Assembly: GCA_003173995.1 (NCBI GenBank)
Contig: PRDT01000035.1
Span: 1 to 15,207, forward strand
DNA from: Candidatus Levyibacteriota bacterium
GTDB lineage: Bacteria > Patescibacteriota > Microgenomatia > Levybacterales > UBA12049
Direction of reading: 5' to 3'
Length of the DNA stretch: 15,207 nt
Position 1 is the first letter of the stretch. The number at the start of each line of letters is the position of its first letter. The notes beneath the pieces are model-generated. The model searched no databases. It saw only the letters and a program-made list of their open reading frames with translations, and had not been told where the DNA came from. The position numbers were made by a program, and so were the translations under genes. This document shows positions 1 to 5,400 of the stretch, piece by piece.

Positions 1-221
1 TAGAGGCTATAGATAAGAGGTGAAGCATGACCTTTTGAAAGAATAAATCTATCATTTGCAATATTATCTGGATTGTTTAAGTCATAGGTAAAGTATTTAT
101 CAAAGACTACTGTCATGACATCTGCTGCTGAAAGAGCTGAAGTGGGATGGCCAGAATTAGCTTCAGTTGTTGCTATTAATGACCATTTGCGAATAAGATT
201 GGCTTTTGTTTGAAGATCCAT
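1..221 (-). CDS. tkt: Transketolase, N-terminal part (truncated by window edge)
   Basis: The first 73 codons of a minus-strand gene starting with ATG at 221 are visible, and the frame is open to base 1. The peptide begins MDLQTKANLIRKWSL and carries the thiamine-diphosphate-binding signature of transketolases: SGHPTSALSAADV at about residues 22-34, then NDRFILSKGHASPLIYSL near residue 55 onward. The SKGHA segment contains a histidine of the active site in this family. Transketolase moves two-carbon units between sugar phosphates in the non-oxidative pentose phosphate pathway in the cytoplasm. In Candidate Phyla Radiation genomes this pathway is often the main source of ribose-5-phosphate (family knowledge). 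Whether this is a full-length enzyme or one half of a split N-terminal/C-terminal transketolase cannot be seen here. Family assignment is firm. Confidence 0.88.
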   Translation of the reverse strand, partial: MDLQTKANLIRKWSLIATTEANSGHPTSALSAADVMTVVFDKYFTYDLNNPDNIANDRFILSKGHASPLIYSL

Positions 222-229
222 AAAAAATA

Positions 230-235
230 ACTATA
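230..235 (-). promoter_or_regulatory. Possible -10 box for transketolase gene
   Basis: On the minus strand TATAGT lies 8 nt upstream of the ATG at 221. No convincing -35 box is found 16-18 nt further upstream (an off-register TTGTCA sits 22 nt away). If used, the transcript would begin about 2 nt before the start codon. No Shine-Dalgarno sequence precedes the gene. Weak call. Confidence 0.3.
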
Positions 236-279
236 GATCAAGAATTACTTTCTTACATGACAAATTCCGGACAATTTAC

Positions 280-308
280 TTGACGATACTATTAATATAT
301 GAGAAACT
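280..308 (+). promoter_or_regulatory. Promoter of the small membrane protein gene
   Basis: TTGACG (280-285) is a good -35 box. Exactly 17 nt later comes GAAACT (303-308), a poor -10 that keeps only the A at position 2 and T at position 6 among the key bases, plus the A at position 4. The hexamer ends 6 nt before the ATG at 315, the same geometry seen at seven other promoters in this window. The position argues for it more than the -10 sequence does. Confidence 0.4.
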
Positions 309-314
309 TTCTTT

Positions 315-539
315 ATGAAACTTCTCGCATGGTTAGCAATACTTCTCGGTATTATTTTCGTTATTGTTGGAATTATATACTTTATAACACCTGCACATTC
401 ATTGCCTAGTTTCTTTCCTGGATTTGATGCATCAACAGCAAAAACTCATCTCAAACATGGCATCGGAGCAATTGGGCTTGCATTAGCTTGTTTTGCTTTT
501 GCTTGGTTTAATACGGGTAAAAAATCATCTCAGAAATAA
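315..539 (+). CDS. Small two-helix membrane protein, unknown function
   Basis: A 74-residue protein. Residues about 4-24 form a very hydrophobic first helix (WLAILLGIIFVIVGIIYFI). A short polar loop with PSFFPGFD and a TAKTHLKHG stretch follows, then a second helix at about 48-66 (IGAIGLALACFAFAWF) and a lysine/serine tail (GKKSSQK). This predicts a hairpin in the cytoplasmic membrane. I recognise no catalytic motif. The last 15 bases overlap the 3' end of uppP, which runs the other way. It starts a single-gene unit divergent from transketolase. There is no Shine-Dalgarno sequence, and the promoter geometry suggests a leaderless transcript. The function is unknown; the hydrophobic pattern and the clean reading frame with a plausible promoter support it as a real gene. 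Confidence 0.75.
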   Translation: MKLLAWLAILLGIIFVIVGIIYFITPAHSLPSFFPGFDASTAKTHLKHGIGAIGLALACFAFAWFNTGKKSSQK

Positions 540-1382
540 GAATACCCCCCCACCTACTACAAGACAATAAATCGCAAAAGGTATCAATGTCTTTGTCTGG
601 AAATATTTCGTCAAGAATCGTACCGAAAAATATGCTGTAATGGCTGCTGCAATTGCTCCTGCAATAGCTTGTCCAAGTATTGCGCTTTCTGTTGTTGTAA
701 AAAGTTCTGGTAATTTTAATAATGCTGCTGCTCCAATAACAGGCGTTGCCAAAAGAAATGAATATCTGGCTGCGTCCTCATGAGAAAGCCCAACAAGAAG
801 TCCACCCGAAAGAGTAGCGCCAGTTCGGGAGAAGCCTGGAAAAAGAGCAATTGCCTGGGTAGCACCAACAAAGAGTGATTGAAACCAATTTAGTTTGGCT
901 ATACGAGTATCACTATCTTTAACAATTCCACTGCCAAGAGTTCGTTTTCGTCTTAAAAGCTCTGCTCCAAAAAGCATAATACCATTTAAGAATAGAAATA
1001 CTGCTGTAATGTGCGGCGATGCAAAAAACTTCTTAAAAGATTCTTCAAATAAAAGACCTAATACACCAGCAGGAATAGTACCGACAATTAAAAGCCACCC
1101 TAATTTTGCATCAGCATCATCACTTTTAATCTCTCTTTCTTTTAGAGATCTCAGTACCCCTTTCAGAATTCTTATCCAATCTTTGAGAAAAAAGAAAAAT
1201 AATATGACTGCTGTCGCAAAGTGAGTTGCCACAATAAATGTGAGAAAAAATGGTGCTTCTTGATTGATGTGCCAACCAAAAATAGATGGCAAAATAACGG
1301 TATGTCCAAGACTTGAAATTGGAAATAATTCCGAAATACCTTGCAGTGCACCTAAAATGATAGCTTGCAGGTATGAGATCAT
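525..1382 (-). CDS. uppP: Undecaprenyl-diphosphatase UppP (BacA family)
   Basis: A 285-residue polytopic membrane protein, full length for the family. UppP removes a phosphate from undecaprenyl diphosphate at the membrane, recycling the lipid carrier for peptidoglycan and other envelope polymers, and its overproduction is known to give bacitracin resistance. Both family signatures are present. The first is QGISELFPISSLGH at residues 14-27, with the (E/Q)xxxE pair Q14/E18 and H27. The second is PGFSRTGAT at residues 182-190. Long hydrophobic stretches occupy most of the rest. I chose the ATG at 1382 rather than one 15 nt upstream because the family starts just before the first helix and a promoter ends 6 nt before 1382. 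The stop is TGA, which supports the standard code. The gene ends 15 nt inside the small membrane protein gene and is divergent from the MazG-like gene. Confidence 0.96.
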   Translation of the reverse strand: MISYLQAIILGALQGISELFPISSLGHTVILPSIFGWHINQEAPFFLTFIVATHFATAVILFFFFLKDWIRILKGVLRSLKEREIKSDDADAKLGWLLIVGTIPAGVLGLLFEESFKKFFASPHITAVFLFLNGIMLFGAELLRRKRTLGSGIVKDSDTRIAKLNWFQSLFVGATQAIALFPGFSRTGATLSGGLLVGLSHEDAARYSFLLATPVIGAAALLKLPELFTTTESAILGQAIAGAIAAAITAYFSVRFLTKYFQTKTLIPFAIYCLVVGGGVFLFLR

Positions 1383-1388
1383 GCAATG

Positions 1389-1417
1389 AGTATACATGAG
1401 ATTGTCAGAGCTGTACA
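1389..1417 (-). promoter_or_regulatory. uppP promoter (leaderless geometry)
   Basis: Read on the minus strand: TGTACA as -35 (1412-1417), a 17-nt spacer, TATACT as -10 (1389-1394), then exactly 6 nt to the ATG at 1382. Transcription would start on the A of the start codon. The region is interleaved with the MazG-like gene's promoter on the other strand, so the two polymerases would compete. Confidence 0.55.
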
Positions 1418-1430
1418 GTTTTGATATAGT
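1402..1430 (+). promoter_or_regulatory. Promoter of the MazG-like gene (leaderless geometry)
   Basis: TTGTCA (1402-1407), 17 nt, TATAGT (1425-1430), then 6 nt to the ATG at 1437. Both boxes are close to the sigma-70 consensus. The predicted first transcribed base is the A of ATG. It overlaps the divergent uppP promoter within a 54-bp intergenic region. Confidence 0.65.
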
Positions 1431-1436
1431 GACGAT

Positions 1437-1769
1437 ATGGACCTACGTAACCTTCAGGAAAGAGTGAAAAAACACACTGAGAATGTGAAAATTGACTATC
1501 AACTTGCAACTCCTCGTGAACAAGAAGTCTTGGCCAAAACAGTGAAATTAAATGAGGAAGTTGGCGAGCTTTGTAACGATATTCTTGCAGTATTAAAGTT
1601 GCAAAGAAAATCCAAACTTGAGAAATTTGATAAGCGAAATTTCTATGAAGAGTTTGGTGATGTCATCCTCTCGACTATTCAACTTGCTACTGCTGCGGGT
1701 GTTGATATTGATAGAGCAGTTAATGACAAATTAAAGAAAATTGAAGAAAGGTATGCAAAAGACCACTAA
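1437..1769 (+). CDS. MazG-like nucleoside triphosphate pyrophosphohydrolase
   Basis: A 110-residue, all-alpha protein. The metal-binding pattern of the MazG/dUTPase-like all-alpha NTP pyrophosphohydrolases is visible: E40-E41-V-G-E44, then about 28 residues later E71-E72-F-G-D75. These acids would hold magnesium for hydrolysis of an NTP to NMP and pyrophosphate. The N-terminus (LQERVKKHTENV) and the C-terminal helix after the ExxD motif also fit the family. Such short MazG-like proteins are usually house-cleaning enzymes that remove abnormal or excess nucleotides. The substrate here is unknown. The gene overlaps the start of the MGMT-like gene by 17 nt, so the two are almost certainly co-transcribed. 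That pairs nucleotide-pool cleaning with DNA alkylation repair. Confidence 0.85.
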   Translation: MDLRNLQERVKKHTENVKIDYQLATPREQEVLAKTVKLNEEVGELCNDILAVLKLQRKSKLEKFDKRNFYEEFGDVILSTIQLATAAGVDIDRAVNDKLKKIEERYAKDH

Positions 1770-2079
1770 TTCTTACGGGCGTATTTATGACGTTGTCAAA
1801 CATATTCCTGAGGGAAAAGTTATGACATATGGACAAGTTGCTCGCATTGCAAATGTTGCAACACCAAGAGTTGTTGGATTTGCCCTTCATGTCAATCCCG
1901 ACGAGCAACATATTCCTTGTCACCGCGTAGTCTTTGCTGATGGTTCTCTGACTCAAGGTTATGCGTTTGGTGGAGAAGGAGTCCAAAAAGAAAGACTTCT
2001 GAAAGAAGGAGTAGTCTTTACTCAAAAGGGGAAAGTAGATTTAGAGAATTCATTATGCCGCACGCTCTCCAACTCGTGA
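1753..2079 (+). CDS. MGMT-like O6-alkylguanine repair protein (DNA-binding domain only)
   Basis: A 108-residue protein matching only the C-terminal domain of O6-methylguanine-DNA methyltransferase. Visible landmarks are GKVMTYGQVARIA (about 21-33, helix-turn-helix entry with Y26), RVVGFALHVNP (39-49, the arginine-finger region), IPCHRVV (54-60) with the acceptor cysteine C56, and GYAFGGEGVQKERLL downstream. Alkyltransferase-like proteins of this size usually replace the cysteine (PWHR in E. coli YbaZ). Here PCHR is intact, so true alkyl transfer is possible, but the sequence alone cannot separate repair from damage flagging. The ATG at 1753 was preferred over TTG at 1741 because it places the family start correctly. 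It overlaps the MazG-like gene by 17 nt and ends at TGA, 27 nt inside the opposite kinase-like gene. Confidence 0.88.
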   Translation: MQKTTNSYGRIYDVVKHIPEGKVMTYGQVARIANVATPRVVGFALHVNPDEQHIPCHRVVFADGSLTQGYAFGGEGVQKERLLKEGVVFTQKGKVDLENSLCRTLSNS

Positions 2080-2862
2080 TCCCCACCGTCTTGATTTTCG
2101 TGCATCTAGCAAACTCTCCCACCGTATACATTCTCTTCCAAAAGAGAGTGCCAAACCAATTTGTGTAACGGGTCCTGCAGTTGCTTTATCTGCTGGTCCA
2201 ACATCACACAAAACAAAATGGTAACCATCATCAAATTTGTGGAGAGCAAGATTGCCGTATCCCCACAAATCCATAATTAGCCCGGCATCATACATGTAAA
2301 GAAAGAAATCTTCAAATTGTTGAAATTCTTTGGAAAGCGCAGCTCTTTCATCTGGAGTTAATTTTAGTTTTTTTGCTTTTCTGTAGGGGATCAACCCTTC
2401 ATAATACCTTTGGACAAGGACGACTCTTTCTTTTCCATCAGGGAGAACCTCTCCCGGAACATGAAAGAATGCTTGTTGCTCGGTAATCAGATGAGGTAAA
2501 TGAAATGTATCCCTGGCAATAGTGCGAATTGTCTCTAGATGTTGCTGTGCTCTTTCAGCATCTTCTGGAGTATTTCCGTACCCAAAGCCTTCGACTGGAC
2601 TTTCATCATGGTTAACTTTTAATACAATCGGACCACTACGATAGGTAACACCATTCCATCCTCTTCCAATTTCCTTAGGAGCTTTAGTTGGCAAATCACC
2701 AAACTGCTGCATAAATGGCAATGCACGCAAATAATTAAGCACAGATGAGGATGTTTCTGCATGTGGAGATTCTAATCCTATTCGTCTTGCAACTGCTCTT
2801 GGAATTCGAGTAGCAAAGGAACGAGCTTCATCGCCAAGTGTTGCACGCTGATCTTCAGGCAT
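2053..2862 (-). CDS. Divergent protein-kinase-fold (PKL) protein
   Basis: A 269-residue soluble protein not matched to a named family. The middle and C-terminal parts show the core pattern of the kinase-like fold. A glycine loop IGRGWNGVTYRSG (65-77) leads into VLKV with a candidate ATP-binding lysine K82. A catalytic-loop-like segment MDLWGYGNLAL (197-207) has D198 and N204. FVLCDVG (217-222) has D220 in the position of the DFG/metal-binding aspartate. The Asp-to-Asn spacing is one residue longer than in Ser/Thr kinases and the HRD triad is absent, so it may be an aminoglycoside/choline-kinase-like or pseudokinase variant. The N-terminal 60 residues are charged and lack a recognisable domain. 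ATG 2862 is chosen; TTG at 2868 is an alternative because the putative -10 lies close. No partner gene identifies the substrate. The 3' end overlaps the MGMT-like gene. Confidence 0.6.
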   Translation of the reverse strand: MPEDQRATLGDEARSFATRIPRAVARRIGLESPHAETSSSVLNYLRALPFMQQFGDLPTKAPKEIGRGWNGVTYRSGPIVLKVNHDESPVEGFGYGNTPEDAERAQQHLETIRTIARDTFHLPHLITEQQAFFHVPGEVLPDGKERVVLVQRYYEGLIPYRKAKKLKLTPDERAALSKEFQQFEDFFLYMYDAGLIMDLWGYGNLALHKFDDGYHFVLCDVGPADKATAGPVTQIGLALSFGRECIRWESLLDARKSRRWGSRVGERAA

Positions 2863-2873
2863 AATCAAGGCGT

Positions 2874-2902
2874 ATCATACTCTTCTGATCTTGAAAAAGC
2901 AA
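2874..2902 (-). promoter_or_regulatory. Possible promoter of the kinase-fold gene
   Basis: Minus strand: TTGCTT (2897-2902), 17 nt, TATGAT (2874-2879). The -10 ends 11 nt before ATG 2862 and 5 nt before an in-frame TTG at 2868. Transcription would therefore start at or beside the TTG, leaving a leader of at most a few bases before the ATG. Confidence 0.4.
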
Positions 2903-2932
2903 AATGTTGCACCTAATGACACACGCACGCAC

Positions 2933-3802
2933 TCATTCTTTTGCGAAGTTAGGTACCAAAACTCCTGATAAAATGAATAATCCTCCCCACAGAATTGCTG
3001 TTGGCAATGATTCGTGGAAAAGAATAAAAGCAAATAGTGCACCAAAAATTGCTTCAAAAGGCATAATAAGACTTCCTATATGAACATCCACATGCCTAAA
3101 TCCATAAATAAGAAGAAAGTCTCCAAAAAATTGAGTGATACCGTATAGCACCAATCCCAACCATCCAATGGTAAATCCAAAATGAGGAACTGGTTGACGA
3201 TACACTAATGCAAGAAAAAAATTAACCAACAAAATTCCACTTGCATCAAGGGCAATCAACTGTAATTTCGGATACTCATGAGAAATCATTTTTGGAAATA
3301 TATTCCATCCAGCTGACACTATTCCTGTCACAAATCCCAGAATTAAATAAGCAATTGATCCACCTTGCAATTGTCCTCCATAAATAATACATAATCCAAT
3401 AAGTGAAAGTGTGATTGCCAAAACCTTTAATATGGTTAACTTTTCTTTTAAGAATACTGTACCTGCAATATAGCTACTAATAGTTGCACCTGCGTAGAGC
3501 AAAAATAAAGCTGTCCCGATAGCAATATGATTAAAGGAAATGAAAATAGCAATAACAAAAAAAACATCACATGCTATCCATGCTGTTATCCATTTAATAT
3601 CCTTTTTGGCAATAGATTGCCATTTTTTTGATGTAATAAGAATTCCTATAATCGCAAGGGACAAAACAAAAACATTTCTTACCCAATTTTGTGAAAATAC
3701 TTCAAATTGAGTTGCCATCATCCTGCTATATATGCCATAAAGTCCATACATAGCTGTACACAAAAATAAAATTCCTATTCCTTTAGCTCTATTTATACGC
3801 AT
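2933..3802 (-). CDS. EamA/DMT-family transporter
   Basis: A 289-residue integral membrane protein with about ten hydrophobic segments arranged as two similar halves, the usual EamA layout. The end of the first half is visible as GTALFLLYAGATISSYIAG followed by LKEKLTILKVLAI, the characteristic loop and helix of this superfamily. The second half repeats it with GSLIMPFEAIFGALFAFI and HESLPTAILWGGLFILSG near the C-terminus. The superfamily exports or exchanges metabolites, amino acids or drugs across the cytoplasmic membrane; the substrate cannot be read from sequence. It is divergent from the ornithine-cyclodeaminase-like gene across an 83-bp region holding both promoters, which hints at, but does not prove, a metabolite link. 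There is no Shine-Dalgarno sequence. Confidence 0.9.
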   Translation of the reverse strand: MRINRAKGIGILFLCTAMYGLYGIYSRMMATQFEVFSQNWVRNVFVLSLAIIGILITSKKWQSIAKKDIKWITAWIACDVFFVIAIFISFNHIAIGTALFLLYAGATISSYIAGTVFLKEKLTILKVLAITLSLIGLCIIYGGQLQGGSIAYLILGFVTGIVSAGWNIFPKMISHEYPKLQLIALDASGILLVNFFLALVYRQPVPHFGFTIGWLGLVLYGITQFFGDFLLIYGFRHVDVHIGSLIMPFEAIFGALFAFILFHESLPTAILWGGLFILSGVLVPNFAKE

Positions 3803-3808
3803 ACCATT

Positions 3809-3837
3809 ATTATCTTATTGTATCCCACTATATACAA
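3809..3837 (-). promoter_or_regulatory. Promoter of the EamA transporter gene (leaderless geometry)
   Basis: Minus strand: TTGTAT (3832-3837), 17 nt, GATAAT (3809-3814), then 6 nt to the ATG at 3802. The -10 matches five of six consensus bases. Transcription is predicted to begin at the start codon. Confidence 0.5.
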
Positions 3838-3850
3838 CAGGCATTCCTGC

Positions 3851-3879
3851 TTGCTTATTACTACCAAAACTCTTATCAT
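3851..3879 (+). promoter_or_regulatory. Promoter of the ornithine-cyclodeaminase-like gene (leaderless geometry)
   Basis: TTGCTT (3851-3856), 17 nt, TATCAT (3874-3879), then 6 nt to the ATG at 3886. Same spacing as the other leaderless-type promoters here. It is divergent from, and does not overlap, the EamA promoter. Confidence 0.55.
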
Positions 3880-3885
3880 AAACGT

Positions 3886-4788
3886 ATGGATTTGCCTTTT
3901 TCATATCAACAACTTGCAATTAAAATTTCAGAAGTTTTTACTCACCAAGAAGATTATCAACTTGCCAAACATATTCAAGAATTTAAAAATGGAGACACTT
4001 ATTTAGGTGATTTTCTTGTTTATTTTATATTTGAATCACATGGAGAAAATCCTCCTACATTTTACACAGTCAACAGTCCATATGACATGGTAACGAAAAA
4101 AGCACCACAACAAGCACTTGTCTTTGAAGATGGCAAACTTATTTTCAATGAAGACTACACAGAATATGTGACGGTACGTACCGGAGTCATGGATGGATTA
4201 TTACTTAAAGCATTACAAGTGAAATCCTTGACTGATAAAAAGATTTTATATCTTGGCACTGGACCTGTCGCACAACATTCCTTAAAAGCTCTAAAAGAAA
4301 TATACCCAGAAATAATTCAAGTAGATTTTAATAATCGGACCAAAGACAGTGGAAAATTTGGTGATATTGCAAAAGAATTAGATATAACAATCCAATATGT
4401 TGATCTTTCTGATGTTAGTACATATGACTATATTTTCTGCCATACAAGTTCACTAGACCCTGTTCTCACAGATGATCATTTTAAACAGATCAAACAAGGA
4501 GCGCTAATAACAACCTATGTCACAATGGGCTCTGAGAATGGCGAAATTATCGATGCATTTTATGATAACACGCAAGCAAATATTATTATGGATTGGGAGC
4601 AGACACCAATTATGGCAAAAGAATTAAAGAGAGCAATGGATAGTGGGAAAGCAAATAATGTTGTTGTTTTAAATGATGTGCTTAATGGAAATTACAAATC
4701 AAATTCAAATGCCCGATATACTCTCTATAGAAGTGTGGGAACTCCAATGCAAAATGTTGCACTGTTAAAAATCCTTCTGCAAAAGTAA
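3886..4788 (+). CDS. Ornithine cyclodeaminase / mu-crystallin family NAD(P)-binding protein
   Basis: A 300-residue protein with the architecture of the ornithine cyclodeaminase/mu-crystallin family. VRTGVMDGLLLKAL (97-110) corresponds to the family's substrate-binding arginine segment (R98). KKILYLGTGPVAQHSLKAL (118-136) is the Rossmann nucleotide-binding loop GxGxxA. YRSVGTPMQNVALLKILL near the C-terminus corresponds to the SVGxxxQD-type signature. Members convert ornithine to proline or act as imine or amino-acid dehydrogenases, with NAD(P) bound in the cytoplasm. The N-terminal 95 residues are divergent, and the usual D after Q in the C-terminal signature is N here, so the substrate is uncertain. 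Amino-acid metabolism of this kind is sparse in reduced genomes, which makes the gene notable. The stop codon lies inside a perfect hairpin. Confidence 0.8.
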   Translation: MDLPFSYQQLAIKISEVFTHQEDYQLAKHIQEFKNGDTYLGDFLVYFIFESHGENPPTFYTVNSPYDMVTKKAPQQALVFEDGKLIFNEDYTEYVTVRTGVMDGLLLKALQVKSLTDKKILYLGTGPVAQHSLKALKEIYPEIIQVDFNNRTKDSGKFGDIAKELDITIQYVDLSDVSTYDYIFCHTSSLDPVLTDDHFKQIKQGALITTYVTMGSENGEIIDAFYDNTQANIIMDWEQTPIMAKELKRAMDSGKANNVVVLNDVLNGNYKSNSNARYTLYRSVGTPMQNVALLKILLQK

Positions 4789-4805
4789 CCTTTTTTTAAA
4801 GGTTA
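4786..4805. terminator. Perfect AT-rich hairpin, likely bidirectional terminator
   Basis: TAACCTTT (4786-4793), loop TTTT, AAAGGTTA (4798-4805): an uninterrupted 8-bp stem that includes the stop codon of the upstream plus-strand gene. It lies between two convergent genes. Read on the minus strand, the stem is followed by CTTTTGC, a short T-tract. The plus side has a weaker tail (TCTGAAATTTT). It is the only convincing intrinsic-terminator-like hairpin I found in the window. Confidence 0.5.
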
Positions 4806-4826
4806 TCTGAAATTTTAGATTTTAAT

Positions 4827-5366
4827 TCATGAAGCAATATCTTCGTGGAGCAAAGGGTGACTTTGTTGTCTTTCCGATATAACTCTCTCAACAACATGTC
4901 CAACAAATTCCGGAATATCTAATTCTGGCACATCTCCCAAAACCTCTTTTTTATCCCGTAGTGCTCTTATACTAGCAAGTTTGTATTGTTGGGCAAGATG
5001 GTGTTCTCCAATATAAGCTCTCAATGATGCTTGTCTATCATAAGCACGTGCAACATAACCATATCTTATTGCTTTTAATTGCCTCTTAACATTACCATCA
5101 TACGCACTCAGGTCTGGCATTTCTCCAAGTCGCAGAAGTTGAGTGAGCATACGCAATTCATCAGTCTGCATCACATCATTAAAAATGCCATGTCCCTCTT
5201 CTGAAATTTCTACTGTAAAGAATGATCTTCTTTGTGATGAAGGGCGAGTCCTAATTCCATACCGTTCACCCAAAGCATGTACAACATACAGTGATGGATG
5301 ACCATCTCGCAACTCTCCAGTAAAGATTTCTTGTTGACCTGTCGCGTAGAAAAATCTCTCACTCAT
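4827..5366 (-). CDS. Hypothetical protein, 179 residues
   Basis: I do not recognise this family. The protein is soluble and charged, with no signal peptide or membrane segment. The first 60 residues look beta-rich (MSERFFYATGQQEIFTGEL, then RRSFFTVEISEEGHG). The rest looks helical and rich in arginine, leucine and alanine (TQLLRLGEMPDL; KLASIRALRDKKEVL; ERVISERQQSH). The coding frame is clean, and arginine-rich composition over 179 codons in an AT-rich background argues for a real gene. It lies 34 nt behind clpB on the same strand, so read-through from clpB could co-express it with the heat-shock gene. A perfect TATAAT between them could also give it its own start. No function is proposed. 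Confidence 0.65.
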   Translation of the reverse strand: MSERFFYATGQQEIFTGELRDGHPSLYVVHALGERYGIRTRPSSQRRSFFTVEISEEGHGIFNDVMQTDELRMLTQLLRLGEMPDLSAYDGNVKRQLKAIRYGYVARAYDRQASLRAYIGEHHLAQQYKLASIRALRDKKEVLGDVPELDIPEFVGHVVERVISERQQSHPLLHEDIAS

Positions 5367-5379
5367 AGCAAGGCAAGCT

Positions 5380-5385
5380 ATTATA
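5380..5385 (-). promoter_or_regulatory. Possible -10 box for the 179-residue protein gene
   Basis: On the minus strand a consensus TATAAT ends 13 nt before the ATG at 5366. That would leave about a 6-7 nt leader without a Shine-Dalgarno sequence. The -35 region 17 nt upstream (TTTTGT, inside the end of clpB) is poor. Confidence 0.35.
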
Positions 5386-5400
5386 CAATAACTGTGAGGA

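Noticed and set aside
895..1224. Plus-strand open frame of 109 codons inside uppP
   Set aside because: It is antisense to well-conserved uppP sequence, has low-complexity Ser/Lys-rich composition and no promoter; a shadow of the real gene.
1741..1752. TTG start for the MGMT-like protein, adding four residues
   Set aside because: The ATG at 1753 fits the family start and an ATG is more likely; the TTG remains possible.
525..2079. Possible alternative genetic code with TGA as glycine
   Set aside because: uppP and the MGMT-like gene both end at TGA at the expected family length, so TGA is a genuine stop here.
3818..4006. 62-codon plus-strand frame overlapping the start of the ornithine-cyclodeaminase-like gene
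   Set aside because: It starts inside the EamA promoter and runs in the wrong frame through a gene with clear family signatures.
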